Source: Owenia fusiformis (Eukaryota; Annelida; Polychaeta; Sabellida; Oweniidae). Taken from it: a stretch of DNA of 64,000 nt. Made by a program: the position numbers and the translations under genes. Positions 23,441-37,442 of this stretch are shown here, piece after piece. The stretch lies in NCBI GenBank assembly GCA_903813345.2, contig CAIIXF020000012.1:11824932-11888931 (forward strand), in the 5' to 3' direction. Within the stretch, counting starts at the first letter, position 1. Each line of letters begins with the position of its first letter. The notes beneath the pieces are model-generated. The model did no database searches and had not been told where the DNA came from. It worked only from the letters and a program-made list of their open reading frames with translations.

Positions 23441-24465
23441 ATAGATTTTAAGGTCTAGGTCTAGCTGCAAACTAATTTGGCTTATATTATAATTTTACCG
23501 AATGTTATCAAATTGTGGTATGTGTACTTTTTCAATTTCATTTCGATTTTGAAGGACTTTTGTTTGAAAAACTGTAATTTTATATTTTAAAAAAATGTCT
23601 AAACATGTCGTGAAAAGTAACATTAATCGTATGATTAAACTATATTTTCAAACTTTACACGGGGCCTTTCGTCTCTCGGAGAAAACAATTCATCGCCAAA
23701 AAGAAAATATAGCATTTTGAATCACCATTACTTCTGACCATGATGGTGGTAATAACCTAACGGTCTGAAACGGAGCGTGCCTGGACTTGTCGATTATTTT
23801 AATGAAAAGTGCAGAAATGCAGGAATGACATCATGATAAACCATGACATCTCAAATCTTCTCAGCCCTGAGGTGAAACAGAAAGATGCTATGAGTATCAG
23901 AATGCAGGAATGAAGGCTCGTGATTTTCCGAAGACATTTAAAGCAGGAGTAGATCAAAAATTTATATTACCTCTCATTCAGAGTGAAATCGAATCCAAAA
24001 TGTTACAAATGGTATGCACATATTATATATGTGGCACTTCATCTTTCGACCAAAGTACTTCCATTTCATTAACTAGAGTCTAATGAGGTAGAACGAAAGA
24101 ACATTTATTATGACGTGCTAACCTCACAAGCTCCATTAATTCAAGAGAAAGTAGATTTTGAAAATGTCATCTGACAATTTCACTTAAAATTGCGGCTGTT
24201 ACTTAACATTACCCAAAACTCATTTAACTAGTCTAGAATTCATCCTTCAAAGGACTTCATTTTGCTTGAATTTAGAAATACTATATACGCTTGAAGCAAG
24301 GATGTCAACATTGCAAGAACTATGTACAATTAGCTAACCGATGTGTGTCATTTACAATCCCAAAATAATATCTCAGAACCAGTTTATCTAGTCGTGGTTT
24401 TTGAAATGTATGCTAGACAGTTGATCGATGATTGTTTGAACGGTCAATGTAATTCTGACCTTAAT

Positions 24466-24624
24466 GCCTCGGTCACATTTGGTCTACGGCAGCCGTACAG
24501 CGGTCGTAGCTTCCCAAATTCGAAAGAATGTGCAGCATAAAATACAGAGATAAGCAGTACGATGAAGACTTTCTATATTGATTTTGTGAAGGTACGGCCG
24601 TCGTAGGGCAAATGTGACCGAGGC
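24466..24624. mobile_element. 159-bp MITE with CGGTCACATTTG ends
   Basis: The left end GCCTCGGTCACATTTGG continues into CTACGGCAGCCGTAC. The right end is its inverse with few changes, giving terminal inverted repeats of about 33 bp. The flanks CTTAAT and CTTCAT suggest a 6-bp target duplication with one mismatch. The ends resemble those of the larger element at 28921-29491. Confidence 0.75.
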
Positions 24625-25468
24625 CTTCATAACCTTTCAATTATTTTTGATTAACATTGATTTGTAAATTCCACCAACATGCTTTGAATTCGATATCCAA
24701 TGCTGATCCACCATTGCTTGTAATAGACAACATGAACATCGGAAACTGTCTTATTCACAAAACTTGAAACATGGATAATAGGAAGCGTCTACAAATCCCC
24801 ATATTACTTACTTAATCATGTCTAATAACGCAGAGAAATTCATGAAACAAAGAGATGTATTTATTCATATCTATCGAACAAAATGCAGCTTCGTGTTTTC
24901 TGATTCATTTATTAAAGCATCTTGATTCACAAGGTTAGTTCAAACTTCATCCAAGATCTGTTATAAAGGCTATAAGTTCCATGGAAGTCGACGATTTATT
25001 AAAGACTACCATCGGGTGTTATTTGTGTGAACTGATATATTCAGGGTTAAATTAAGCATTATCGAACAAATGAATGTCGTTTTAGAACATTCCAAATACG
25101 CATCATTCAATGTTCTATTATTGTCACATCCGGCATTTCCAAAACTTAAGCACAGATGGATTACGTTCAACACGCAATCCTTTATCAAACAATGCAAATC
25201 GATGTTAAAAGGGCAAAGACGTTGTAAAACATCAGTCAATCTTATTCCTAAAAATATTCACAAATCTTGTTTGCTTGAAAGTCCAAGACAATATTGCAAG
25301 ATGCGGGGTAAGCCAAAAAGGTAACCCGAACAAGGGTTAATACCCCAGTCATTCAGCATGGTTGTAAAATTATATATATTGGGGCAATTAAACCATGTAG
25401 TCTTCCATTCTACTATTGTGGGCACCGAACTCACAATTGTTTAATTGTCACCTTTTCGATAAATTCCG

Positions 25469-25504
25469 CATGGGCTTTCAATTATATCTAGTTGAAAGCC
25501 CATG
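25469..25504. repeat. Dispersed palindrome, copy 1
   Basis: CATGGGCTTTCAATTATATC is followed by TAGTTGAAAGCCCATG: a 36-bp near-perfect palindrome with CATGGGCTTTCAA arms. Related palindromes lie at 55456-55486 and 59150-59183. Confidence 0.75.
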
Positions 25505-27372
25505 ATTCCGGCTAAGGCATTACTGGTTGGAAAATAGGGATCGAAACCAGTCACAGTTTTCTCCTGCTGATGACCCTTGTGAAATATTGTGTTTTTTGTT
25601 TATGACGACGGGTTTGCGGATGGATGTTGAGTCGATGACCATTTCATATGCTTATAGACTTCGGAATTTGATTTTGTCTATCCCACATCATTTGTAACTG
25701 AATGCCCTATCTTGTATGAATGCCATTTTAGTATTTAGTGTACAACTACACGTACTTCAGCTTTGGATGTTTTGATTATTTGCTATCAATTTTTGATTTA
25801 TTCTTTAAGTTGTATTGTAATGACTTCAGTATTATTGAATTAATGAAATGTCTCTTAGTTTTATGGTTTCTGATTGTAATATTGATACTTGAATGGCGGG
25901 GGAGAGGAATTTGAAGCTGCATCTTTTCCCGTTGAAATGTGATTTGGGATAGTTGGGATCTAATTTCTTTGCGACTTGTGTGCTTTTAGATGTTTTCATT
26001 TTCTTGCTGTGTTCCGTAACCATTTTTGATAATTTTTCCTGTTGGCGCTTGCGCATCTATATTTATATTCAAAGTTGTGGTTTTTAGTTGTTGAGGGTTT
26101 GCCCCACTCGGGGCTGTTAAGCAACTGCCTGCCAGCAACTAAAGAAAATACAGCTAATAACGAAAATGTTTCAAAGAGGGGGGGGTCTTAGGACATTAAG
26201 AATGAAATGTGCTTAGTGTACTGTAAACATTATCTTTGAAATAGTCCCAAAGATAAAATTCTGGGGGTTCATATTGGACGAGTTTGGTATTTTTCGGCAT
26301 TTGGAGCTTGTTTTATAAAATGTGAGAACATTGAATAAGGTACAATTGTGTCAAATATGACTGGATAAATAAGTTATTAACTTTGTTTGGGTTACTTTTT
26401 TGACTCACCCTGTAGAAGATATTTGCTTTAGCATTCAAATTGAATTCTATTCCTTTAATAAAACCTCTCCTTTGAAGGTGATAAAACTGTTGTTTTGTTA
26501 CTTGGAGGTCGTCGCAGGGCGCCCCGACTTCAATATGCGATCCCAGACGCTCAATTTGGTACGTCGGAGCAATATGTCAAAAATGATTGGGATTTACTAT
26601 TTCCCATCAAAAATACATTATGTTTTGACATGAACAAAAACAATTAAGCCGCGCCATAAGTTTGACAATGTACGGTTATTTCATACTGCAGCGAGTTAAT
26701 TTTACATGTTTCTATTCCACGAAAACTTTATCAGTTGGGCCTGTGAAAAATATTAGGGGGAATTAAATTCATTGTCAATTATATAGAAACATCCAAAATG
26801 CAAATCAATCATAAAAATGGCAAATACAGAATTAGAAAACAGTATAAGTACAGATGGACTCTTAGTTAGATCATCACCCGACATTACCAAGTCTCCCTTA
26901 CTTTTGCCCCCGCTATCTATCTTATATTCCCCTTCTTTCATCTTATTTAGTAAAATATGTTTTGACGTTTTGTAAATGACGTTTTAAGTTGGACCAGTGA
27001 AAAATATCACGAGAATTACATGAAATTCTTATAACTTAAATTCCGACCTTGAGAAAGTTGCAGGAGAGCAATCTTACGCAAATGACAAATGTTGCTAACC
27101 TTGATCTTTTACGTTTTTAGGTTCCCATAAAAAATGATTTGTTTTTGCCTCAATAACTGCCTATGTGGCTTTTGATCCTTTCTGATCTGATCAATATCTT
27201 AATTTGGATCCAAAGTACAATTTGAAAAATTGACACTTTTATGTAGTTCGAATATCGTTGAATAAATAGTCAAAAAAAATTCGATTTAATATTTGCTTTT
27301 ACCCTTGCCTAAGAAAAAGATACCGAGCAGATTCTGCTTAGGTCCCGAGGAGGACGTTACTTGCAGATTATA

Positions 27373-27680
27373 CCCCGTCAGAACGGAATGGCGTCCTTAG
27401 TGCGCTGCTACAGCGACAAGATTGTGTAAAGATCGCGATGGGATCGAGAAGGTCAGACATGCGTGGCAACATCCCCATGCACAGTTTCGGCAACGGCACG
27501 ATGTCAGGCTTTATTATCACGCTTATGGCGATCTTGACGCATTCTGAGACCGTTACTATTCCGTTGCCGTAGTAAGGACGCCAATCTGGTCTGACCGAGG
27601 TTTCTCGTTTGCCGATCGACGGCCTTGTGCATTTTCTGGTCGCCGTAGTAAGGACGCCGACCCGGTCTGACGGAGCCCCT
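27373..27680. mobile_element. GC-rich inverted-repeat element
   Basis: CCCCGTCAGAACGG...GGCGTCCTTA at the left is the approximate inverse of TAAGGACGCCGACCCGG...CTGACGGAG at the right. The block GTAGTAAGGACGCC occurs twice near the right end (about 27569 and 27644). The element is much richer in G+C and CpG than its surroundings. A 109-codon minus frame across it has no domain and is probably fortuitous. Confidence 0.55.
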
Positions 27681-28234
27681 ACGAGACCTTTTGGCATGTA
27701 GAAAAACTTGTTAGAATAATAAATCTACATTGGAGCTTGGCGGGCCATGTCTAAATAAACCAGGACTGCCATTGCTCATATAATACGATTTTATTTGAAC
27801 TAATGCCCTTTTAGGGCCAAACGTATATACAATTTTCAATAACTGCTATGCTAATATGTCACGTTATTATTATGTAATCACAAGGATCTTAAGATTTCAA
27901 AAAATTGGAACACCATCGTGGAACGTGATTCCTACGTAACATTAGTGCTGTTTTGGTCACGTGTGACAAGTTTTACACGTATGATTCGATCTTAGTTGAG
28001 GACTTGAGGTCATGGTACACGTTGCTTTTGACTCTAAATTAGTATACGAGTATATGAGCAAACTAGGAAATGTTTAGACACGAATGACTTGAAAAGCGGA
28101 TCCCTTTAATGTAAACTTTTGCTAGATAAGTATACTCTAGTCACTATTTGATTGCTTCTTTCTCATAAATTACGTAGCGTTGTACCATTATCACGATTTG
28201 TCTACTCTAATTTATTATATGAATATATTATCTG

Positions 28235-28676
28235 AATAACGCAGATGCGAGTAGGTAGTTACCAGTTTCACCACCAGGTGGCTCGTTCGGGTCAGATAGC
28301 ATGGCGAGTATAGGAGAAAGTTCCATTTAACTTAAATTACATCTGTTTTAGTGGTTCAATTTTCATATAACCCTTATGTATCTAATAGTTATGCAAATTA
28401 AAATATGTCCAGTAAAAGAAAATGTTATCCGTCCAATACAAGAAAAAATATTTCACTTTTAGTGATTTTGTAACATGGGCTCTATGGGGAATCAACCCGA
28501 ACAAGAAGTCACATTTTCAAAAAAAAAACAAAATTTCAAAGTTGATAAACAACTTTCGAAACCATATTTTTAGATGTACTTTTACATGTAGATTTCAAAT
28601 ATGCCATCACGTTGACTGAATTTTGAATATTTAATGACGTAAATCAAGATTATTTCTACTCGCATCTAGTCTATTA
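28235..28676 (+). mobile_element. 442-bp MITE carrying a CTCF-like core, copy 1
   Basis: AATAACGCAGATGCGAGTAG at the left pairs with an inverted TAATAGACTAGATGCGAGTAG at the right, a terminal inverted repeat of about 20 bp with a perfect AGATGCGAGTAG core. The sequence is about 93% identical by eye to 45257-45697 in the same orientation, including both ends. No transposase. Confidence 0.85.
28271..28282 (+). promoter_or_regulatory. CTCF-like core motif in MITE copy 1
   Basis: CCACCAGGTGGC matches the central core of the bilaterian CTCF motif and also contains an E-box-like CAGGTG. It is preserved exactly in the other MITE copy at 45293-45304. Binding is inference only. Confidence 0.4.
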
Positions 28677-28920
28677 AATTACGGTTCTTCATCAATGTAG
28701 TTAAATATTGTATTTGGCACACATTGCACGTAACTATTCTGATAATATAGACCAAACCTTCTGAAACAACGAACTACGGAGTCCTTTCATTCCTTTCATC
28801 ATACATACATATACTTTAATTTGAATTTTTAACTTAAGTATGTGATAACCTTAACCCTCTAAACTCAAAATGAAAGCCCCGAGCTTCATCAGAGAATTAT
28901 TGTTTCCTAAAGCCTTTATA

Positions 28921-29491
28921 TCTCAGTCACATTTGCTCTACGGCGACCGCAAGTCGACTGTAGTTCCCTGAAATCAGTTAATTTCTGCGGCAACTACGAT
29001 CGCCTTGTTGTCCGTGCGGCGTAACCAGTTTTTACAGGCCGTAGTGTGGCCGTAGAAGTTATACCTCTGGTATCAGCGTAGAAATCAACAGGCCGCGGCC
29101 GAAACGTAGAAAGGTTCCTTAGAGGATGTACGTTGGGTGTACGCTCGACTTGCGACTGGCCTTGGATTTTATGGGTTACAATTGACCTTTGCGAACCGTA
29201 GTATCGCCGTAAGACCCCACTGCGGCTGGCTTGCGTCTACCCCGTTTTTGTGAGGAAAAACAAAGTCCGCCATAGGGGGCAGTCCTACACTGACCGTGTG
29301 CCATCATTTATCAGTCGTACGGCAACCATAGATTTATGTCTCCTCAAAATCAAATTACGCCGTACGGCTGCCGTAGCAAATGTGACTGCTAAATTATCTG
29401 ACCGCAGAACTGCTATTGCAACCGTAGAAATGTAACTGAAGGCAGAAATGTCAGACCGCATGCATGGTCGCCGTATGAAATGTGACTCGGG
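28921..29491. mobile_element. GC-rich TIR element with CAGTCACATTTG ends
   Basis: The left end TCTCAGTCACATTTGCTCTA leads into CGGCGACCGCA. The right end inverted reads GCCCGAGTCACATTTCATAC followed by CGGCGACCATGC. The interior contains several CCGTAC/GTACGGC blocks in both orientations. The ends relate it to the 159-bp MITE at 24466. The high CpG content stands out from the neighbouring DNA. Confidence 0.65.
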
Positions 29492-29698
29492 CTAAACGAT
29501 TGGTCGTTCTTTGAGTAATTGTTTTATTTTTACTATAGATGTTACGTTACGCACGTGATATACGTGTTTTTACACCAAGGCTTATTATCTGCTGCCGAAG
29601 AACACATCATGTTTAATAATCGTGCACGTGTACGCGAAGATTGGCGTGGGAGTGAGATACTACGTAAATATCTTTATCTTATGCCAAGTAGAGTTTTA

Positions 29699-30020
29699 GG
29701 GAGATAAGTTGGTAAGATATATCCCGCATCCTGATTTTGAGGTTTCCATATCCAGAACCTCCATATCTCCCGCTTCGGTGCATATCTTCCCGCTTCCGGT
29801 GCATATCTTCCCGCTTCTGGTAATGCAATAAAAGACTTTGCATATGAATGATTTGTATATTTTTACACCTTGTACTATTGAAATGGCCATATATGCCCCT
29901 GAAAACTCAACTTGGTATAGGATAAAGCAGTTGTGTACGGTACGGTCCCTCAGGTAGATATGCATATATCCCTCTGGATAAACCCCATATCCAAAACCTC
30001 CCAGTACATAACCCTTATTT
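29699..30020. mobile_element. Second copy of the palindrome-rich repeat
   Basis: It shares with 11932-12440 the end block AACCTCCCAGTACATAACCC, a GTTGTGTACGG block and ATATCCC/GGGATAT units. CATATCTTCCCGCTTC is repeated twice in tandem near 29780-29815. The large hairpin of the first copy is missing here. Confidence 0.55.
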
Positions 30021-30134
30021 ATTGGCATTGTAAAAAGTGACTCGTTAATTCTAAGAATTCAAATTCCATTGTCAGTTTACCATTCAAGACGTTTACATGA
30101 TTCGAACTTGATCGTGATCATTGCAAACAGATAC

Positions 30135-30200
30135 AAGGTATTAGCATGCAAAATGTCATCACCTGCCATTTGTTACAGACGCCGAGCGTTTTTGCATGAT
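30135..30200 (+). repeat. CACCTGCCATTTG dispersed repeat fragment
   Basis: GCATGCAAAATGTCATCACC followed by TGCCATTTGTTACAGACGCC identifies a repeat seen at least six more times in the window (32.3, 44.2, 44.8, 54.9, 56.6 and 56.75 kb). Confidence 0.7.
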
Positions 30201-32289
30201 GAACATGTACACAATAGATTATTAATGTCTCCCATATATAATTCTAAGAATGTACTTAAATACTTCGGTGCAATTCGATGCAACAATCTGATGCACAGTT
30301 CTATTTGAGGAAGTAAATCCTCCTCAAATATTAGTAGTTTTCTTACAATATTGCCTTCTAAAATATGAGCTTACCCCTTATCGCTATTATAACAGTAGCG
30401 CAGTTCCTGACTTCGTCCGTAACCGATGTCGATAACGATACTTAGGAATGTTTCAATATTGAAGTAGAGGCAGTGTTCCACTAATTACTCTTACAAGATA
30501 AATTAAAGATAATAGTTATCCTGCTGTATATGGCCGAGATGTTTTATGAATTTCCTTTACGCCGTTAAGCATTCCTTAAGAAAGCAGACTTCGTTAACGA
30601 CAAGTTAAGTGAAAGAAACGATTCTTTTTATATTCCCGTGATTCCGTCGATATGAAGATCACTTATTCGTTGTTTACCAGAAATCAAATAGCGTCTTTGC
30701 CGACTTAATTTTGTAATTAATCCTTTGATGAACCGCAGTGCCGTACAAAAGCCATCTTACAAAACCAGATTCTTAAAGGTAGATTCTGTGATGCATGGAA
30801 TAGGCAAATTGTAAATTGGCTAACATTTTACAACTGGCTAACCGATAATGGTGCTTTAAGTGTGAATATTGTACCGCATCAAAGACAATATGTATCTAAT
30901 CAAATGGTAAAATATTCAAAGTTAGAATACAGAAATTGCACCGAGAAAAAAGCATTAATAAGCAAGATTTCTTGAAAATATTGAAATTGCCGTTCTTGTT
31001 TACTGACACAAGAATCGCTGATCCAATGAAATATATATCATGAAGGGAATAGTTCTTAATTATTTTCAAAATAAGCATGCCAAAGAGTAATACGGAATAA
31101 TGTCTTTAAGGGATTTTTAAATGCCAAGTCTGGCAAGGGCTAGGGAGACTATATATCTGCTAACCCCTTTAACAGATCATTTGTAAGTTATTTGCATGCT
31201 CGATACGAGAACATCTTAGGAATAATATATTATCTAATAATTGGATACCTCGAGCGAGATGGGAGAAATCACTGAATATAATCATGTAATATTTCATTCA
31301 GGATCATTTGCACTTGGCATCGTTTGATATAGAATCGAAGAAAGAATGGATAATATTCCCTTGTTTTGACAATTTCCGATCGAAGGCCACTGCTATCCTT
31401 TTGATGTTATGTTTTATGGTTAGTATCTTTGACGTTTGGTATTTCATATTTGATTTGTGCTATCGTTAATCACATTCGTATTCACGCCATTAGGGATTAG
31501 CTGTCCTATTTTGTTGCCAGCTTGTGTTCAAGACCATCGTCTGATGCATTTTTCATATTGCAAGTAACGATGGAACATGAGCTCGGGTCAAGGACGTAAC
31601 TCAAAATGACCTTCAACTTGGGTGACGTGCGTGCGCATTAATTCAAAGTTCCAAAGGACAGCTATCAATAAGTTTCATATTATCCTGTGCAAGAGACTTC
31701 TTGCCTAAAGGTGACTGTACATAATATCTCCAACTATCATTTCATTATCTTATAAATAAAGCGTAGCTAACATAAAATGATATCCTATTATGACAAATAT
31801 ACAATTGCGGATGCATCTGTGATATTGGGATTCTGAAGTTCATATGACATTTATCAATTTGGGAACACACGTCTACCACGACCAATAGAATAATACAAAA
31901 AATATCAGGTCAGATCAGATCATTAACCCGTCAATACCCACAGTAATGGATATGTCAGCCACAGAATTCTCACCTCAATGGGTCTAACAAATGTCGTTCA
32001 ATTAACCACACACCTGATCGTGGTTCGCGAGCACGGATCTCTGTGCGAGAGTGGAGAAATATGTTCGGGAGCAAGGAAATGGTGGTGCGAGACTAAAGAT
32101 TTCACTTCCGCGATGTAAGAATCGTGGTTCGAATGCAAGGAATGTAGTTCGCGTGGTCAGAACTGATGTTCGCGTTGACGATAGTCTAGGAGGCCTGAAA
32201 TGGGAAAACAAGTATGAAAACTGATACTACAAGTAGTATGTCACATAAACACATGGCTCGAATATAAGTCTTTCCTACAACATACTCAT

Positions 32290-32465
32290 AAGACATAAAT
32301 AGCAAAGCATTTACGTGCAAAATGTCACCACCTGCCATTGTTAAAGACACCGAACTCACACCACCGAATGTCGACTGACGTCCACAAAAGAGTGGGAGAC
32401 TATAACAGTATGTCACCTTTTGTGGTGGTGACAAAACAACAAAAAGTTGTGACCCCTTTATCAAC
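32290..32465 (+). repeat. CACCTGCC dispersed repeat, longer copy
   Basis: The copy starts near ATAGCAAAGCATTTACGTGC and holds CACCACCTGCCATTG and a GACGTCCACAAAAGAGTGGG block. It ends with TATGTCACC and an inverted GGTGGTGACA. The paired GTCACC/GGTGAC near the end looks like a small terminal hairpin. Confidence 0.6.
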
Positions 32466-35400
32466 ACGTGTATAATATTGATCGGGATTTTCATTTTGAT
32501 TGAAATAATACCCGGTTTGTCCAGCAATATCTTCGTGATGAAAATGTTATTTTAAAGAAACATTCCGGAAATCTATTTTCTATTATTTCTGTGTCTACTT
32601 TTGTTTTACAGAGAGGGAGTTTGCTTGCGTACAGAACCGATTCTGCTATCAATTTTCTGATCAGTGATAGCAATTAAAGTTGTTAAAGCAGCAATACCAT
32701 GATATTCATATTATATATATTTTATATGTATGTAGAAATTAACCTTTTATAGACGTTCGTTATGTATATAGGTCTTTTCATATTTACATTTGCATAAAAT
32801 TGCGGCAAAAAGCCGCTGTGCCCAATCTCCCCCTTCTATAATAATATCAGTTATTACATTTCTGAGATAGAATATTTGAGACAATGTAAATAATCATATA
32901 ATATAGTCACATAATCACGTTATATACAGGGTGGGGCAAAATACGCCACTTTTTACATGTAGTGAATGCTTAACTCCCTAAGAATGAAGTTTTAAGAATA
33001 TATAAGCACAAGTGCCAAAGGGAAAGGACCAAAAGTTGTAATTGAACTTAGCAAGAAAAAGCAAACTCTAAGTGCATACCAGTCAAGAAAAACAAACCCC
33101 ATATAGCCCAAAACCATGATCTAACGTGAAAAGAAACAATGTCTAATACCCCCTTTCCCCCACCATTCAAGAACCAATATCACAATCCAAGACCAGAAGA
33201 CCAAGGGACATTTCATTCATACTGAAGTCATTACAATACATGTTGAAGAAAAAATTAGAAATTAGAAAAAAGAAGAAATTTTGAATTGTGCACGTGAATT
33301 TAGTGAACGCTTTTGTTTGAATACTTCATTAGTTCATTTTTCATTCGACAGTGCTTCAACTATAACACACCCCGAACGACGACCTGTGTTATTCTTCACG
33401 CTACGAAACGCTGTGACGTATAAGGTAAATTACTATGCTTTATTTCTTTAATAATGTCAATTTCTCTGTTAACACACAGCCCACTGAACATCAACCTTGC
33501 AGCTATATTTCGAGTGAGAAACAAAAATTTTGCTCTTTTCCCCGGGGAAATCGACTGGATGACACCATCTCCTGGCTTATTTACTGTGTGATGAAATGAT
33601 TGACCACATGGACAAAACAACAAGTTTGAGTGTCATGTTTTTCATGTGATATAGCGATGATTTGTTCGTTCAGTGCAGTTTACGCAAGGGAGTAATGATT
33701 GCTAAAGAAGACAATTAAGAATCACGCAATGTTCTCAAAGCATGTTTCTTTTAACAACTTCTGAAATTACTCAACTCAGATAGCTAATACTGAAATAACA
33801 TTCAGTGTCGCTGCAACGTGATGTCAGTTTTCTCAGAGAAAGACAAATGCAATATCTGAGTTTTCCTAAATTAGATGCACAGAAAAGGTCTCTTTAATTG
33901 TACGTCTTTAAATATAATTTCCCCCCTTTACCTCAAAAAGCCCCACAATGCATTCTGTTTGACCTGTTTGGATTTTTCCGTTGAAACACAGACTGAAAAT
34001 AAAAGCATTTTATTTCCCAATTTAGTTGATTTACAAATATTGCTTTTTGATTCTAAGAATTTTCATAAACATCAAAGTAATAAATGCGCCTGGTGTTATT
34101 TGTTATTAGTACTTTATGTGAATATAAAAACATTTTTATAGTGTAATCTTTGAAAAATACCTGACCAGTTCTAGTACATTCTCCTTGAATGGGCTTTATT
34201 TTGCCGTGTCTCTAGTATACATAATACTATATACTTGGAAAATTCAGAATTTCAGATCGGGATAGCCGTGCGTTTAATACAGAGCTAGAATCATATTCAA
34301 AGGAAACTAAATATTTTTCAACACTTTATTTTAACAATACACTCTGAAAACTCTCTGTGTAGACATCACATTCACTTCGAATCTTGTTCCAAATCGATTA
34401 CGTTATTTCCGCACTTTAGATGTTCGGCGAGGCTTAGATTACCAAACGGAAGTGTTCAGACGTTGACGAATTAGATCCGTCTTTTGTTCCTGGATCTGTC
34501 AGGAAATATCAACGAGAGAAAATAGAGCTTTGGTTAAGCTGAATGACCTTCACCTGTGTCACACGCATGCGCGATTCCAGACTCCAGTGCAAAGAGGAGG
34601 GAAGACCCCAAAGAATGCACACCACAATTATTTTGCCCTAGGCCGTAATGTTAACTTCCAATGTCCTCAAGAAAAAACAGATCGAATTTATGCTCAATCA
34701 TCACCCTTACTTCAAAGCACAATGTCTTATGTACCCACCAGAAAAAATAATTAAAATCGGTACATTGCATTTTTTCTTGAGTCATGGTTTTATATCCTCC
34801 ACCATGAAGAGCTTCATAGTTAGTGACCGAATCACTCAAAATTAAGCAGTGTATAAATGCGCTGTTTTTCTGCAGTGAAAACGAAATGAACTTCAAGCTG
34901 CCCATGTCAACTTGTTCCATCAACTTACTGTACTAAATGACCCACAAGGCCCATCAAATCCCAAATACACTGTATGCAGAGACATCTATTCATGTATATA
35001 GCATTTATTTTATAGAACTATAAAGCCATGAATGCGGACTAATAGTGGTGTTCATTCAAAACAAGATATGTTTACGTCTCCTGCTTACCACTTTCACTCG
35101 CTAGTTTCCGGGTACCACGCGTCGTTTAGATGTTTAATCCTAGCATATTCCTGCCATCTTTCTCTATCTTGATGTGACGAAATAACAAGCTATGATGTTG
35201 ATTAACTCGTCAGACATAAACATAAAATTATTCGCAGCGTTTTTAGAAAATTTTGAAACCGCCATTGAATGACGTCACTTGCCCGTCGGTTTGACCAATC
35301 AGGACAATATGACTTCTCGATTCATAAGACATTTACATTATAGACATATTTCTTCTCTAAAATTCTGGGTTTCCCCCATCTTCCAGTGCACTTGTAATTA

Positions 35401-35633
35401 CTGATGATACCAAATAAGCAGCCTGTTGTCAACGGCGGCTACATTAAATCAGGGTCAGCTGTCACAATGCTCAATAGGTGAGGTAAAAACACCCTATGCA
35501 GACGGAGCCTGTGAGAAATTTTGGTGCCACGTGAATGAGAGTTTAGAAAGATATTTTATTTCATTCTCAAGAATTGGTAGAAAGGAACAAAAAAACAATT
35601 GCACTAAAAATCAAAAAATGTTAACAAAAACAT

Positions 35634-36430
35634 TAAAGGCCCACTATACTTAATTAATATAGAATTTCGAAGTAGATAGAAGGAAAAAAAGAATAATTGA
35701 AACATGTTACATGATACAAAGCTTGATTTGCATTAATATTGAACCAAGAAAAAATAAGTCATGTAGAAAACAGCATTTGAAGTTAAAGTGGGAGTATCGA
35801 TTGCCGAGTCGTATCCAATGATCCTGGGCCTATCGTAAAATGAAAGCTTTGAATATGTTGTTGCCTTTAAAAATGTATCTATTTTCCATGTATGCTACTA
35901 GAATTTGTGCACATACCTTATAACGATCGATAATGGCAAAGGAAAATCCTCTAATTCTTCGTCATAATTTCTCCTTCGACGTCCGCCATTTTTTATTAAA
36001 CCGGAAGTTTGTTCTCTGACGTCGGCGCAATGTTTTTTCACTTTTATTTCAGATTACGCTTCGGATTCAACATTTAATGCTTTCTAATATTAATTAAGTG
36101 TTTTCTATCAGAAAGATTTCATAAAAAGACCCACACTATCAGAGATTTTATCGATTCGAGCAGCCAGAAAAATTAGTTTCAATTTCACCCGCTAGGTGTT
36201 TCGACGTCGACTTGGAAAGAATTTGAAAAATCTATGAGTGGGACTCCTTGTATGGAATTGTAGATTCTAAACGATTTGCCAGTTCTACTGGTTGATGAAT
36301 ATTGCCATATGCATACATTTTTATAAAATAGGAATAAGGAAGAAGATGTTGGACCAAACTTCACCCCGATAGCTCAGAAAAGGTAAAATTTCTCCATTTT
36401 TCTCTCCACAGACCTTAGAGCCGCTTTAAG
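35634..36430. mobile_element. Possible TIR element with TTAAAGGCCC ends
   Basis: TTAAAGGCCCACTATACTTA at about 35634 and an inverted TTAAAGCGGCTCTAAGG at about 36430 could be terminal repeats of an element of about 800 bp without coding capacity. TTAA-type ends fit several superfamilies. The TIR match is imperfect. Confidence 0.4.
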
Positions 36431-37442
36431 AGATGTTTAGTAGTGTACAGTATACGTATCTAAACCTTCTTTTTATATAGAATCATTCCACTGGAATCAC
36501 ATATAAAAATATTCAAATATCAATGAGCTGCCAGCAGAGAGAATTAAATACAAGAGAGAGCTGCATCATATCTGACATCTATTTAATATGTAAATAAGCT
36601 CAGAAATGATTATCAGAATGTTTTAAATCCCATTCCATTAATTCACTCTGACCGTCAGACGGGTGCAAAATGGAAAACCTTTTAAATTTTAGATGGCTGT
36701 TTTTGTGTCCATGCACAAAACGGTACTATTTAAACTTATTGATATAGCATTTTATGGTCATTACATTTTGGTAGCAGAGACATTTCTTCATAGTTGGCCC
36801 ATATGCGTTATTTATTTCCATATACATGTACATTGCCCCACTCTGTCGATCCACATTTGATCTACAGTACGGACAAAACAGTTTTGTTTCGGCCCTAAAG
36901 TTAGTAACAGCATTATTGTGAAGCCGGGTGACTTCGTAATCTGAGAAAGTTTTCAAGCTGATTCCGATCATTTGAAAAATATCTCACAACAATTTTTTCA
37001 GACATCAAATCCATATACAAAATTTAGTTTAATGTTATAGAATGACCAAAAATAATGACTTTGATCTTTACAATTTTGATTGCATACTTATTTTTAGATT
37101 TTAGAACCCTTGCTTCAACATATTTTATACAGGTTGCCAATTGGAAAGATTACACTTTGAATTGCAAGACATTCGTCGGCAATTGGCATTCAATACAACG
37201 AATTTGCACAAGGTGGCCAAAAATTAATGAAGTACTTTGATATTTAACGTTTTCCAATTCTTGTGAAATCTTCTTTTGTATTTTCAAAATTGAACGATGA
37301 TGCATTAGCATGTGATTTCAATTCTAAGTGTAAATCATACAATTCTGTAAAAATTGCATTAACACAAAATTAAAAAGTTGCATTAGGCTCAAAGTTAAGC
37401 TGAAGCCAAAGTTGAGTCTACAATACCGTAGGGCACCATATT

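Larger units (their letters stand above)
19564..37442. other. Gene-poor region with scattered MITEs
   Basis: Nearly 18 kb in which I could not support a protein gene on either strand. Short frames of 60-120 codons are AT-driven or lie in inverted repeats. The recognisable content is DNA elements, listed separately, at about 20.7, 24.5, 27.4-27.7, 28.2-28.7, 28.9-29.5, 29.7-30.0 and 35.6-36.4 kb, plus copies of a CACCACCTGCC repeat. Short untracked exons cannot be excluded. Confidence 0.4.

Noticed and set aside
25832-26056. A Lys-rich 74-codon minus frame with a TATA-like sequence and ATG upstream
   Set aside because: The N-terminal half looks coding-like and could be a transposon gene remnant, but it has no continuation, domain or splice support.
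27368-27697. A 109-codon minus-strand protein
   Set aside because: It lies almost exactly across an inverted-repeat element and has no recognisable motif. GC-rich repeats easily give open frames.
31990-32175. Repeated GTGGTTCG/GAGCAAGGAA words near 32.0-32.17 kb as a minisatellite
   Set aside because: The words recur, but with irregular spacing and low identity; I could not define a unit.
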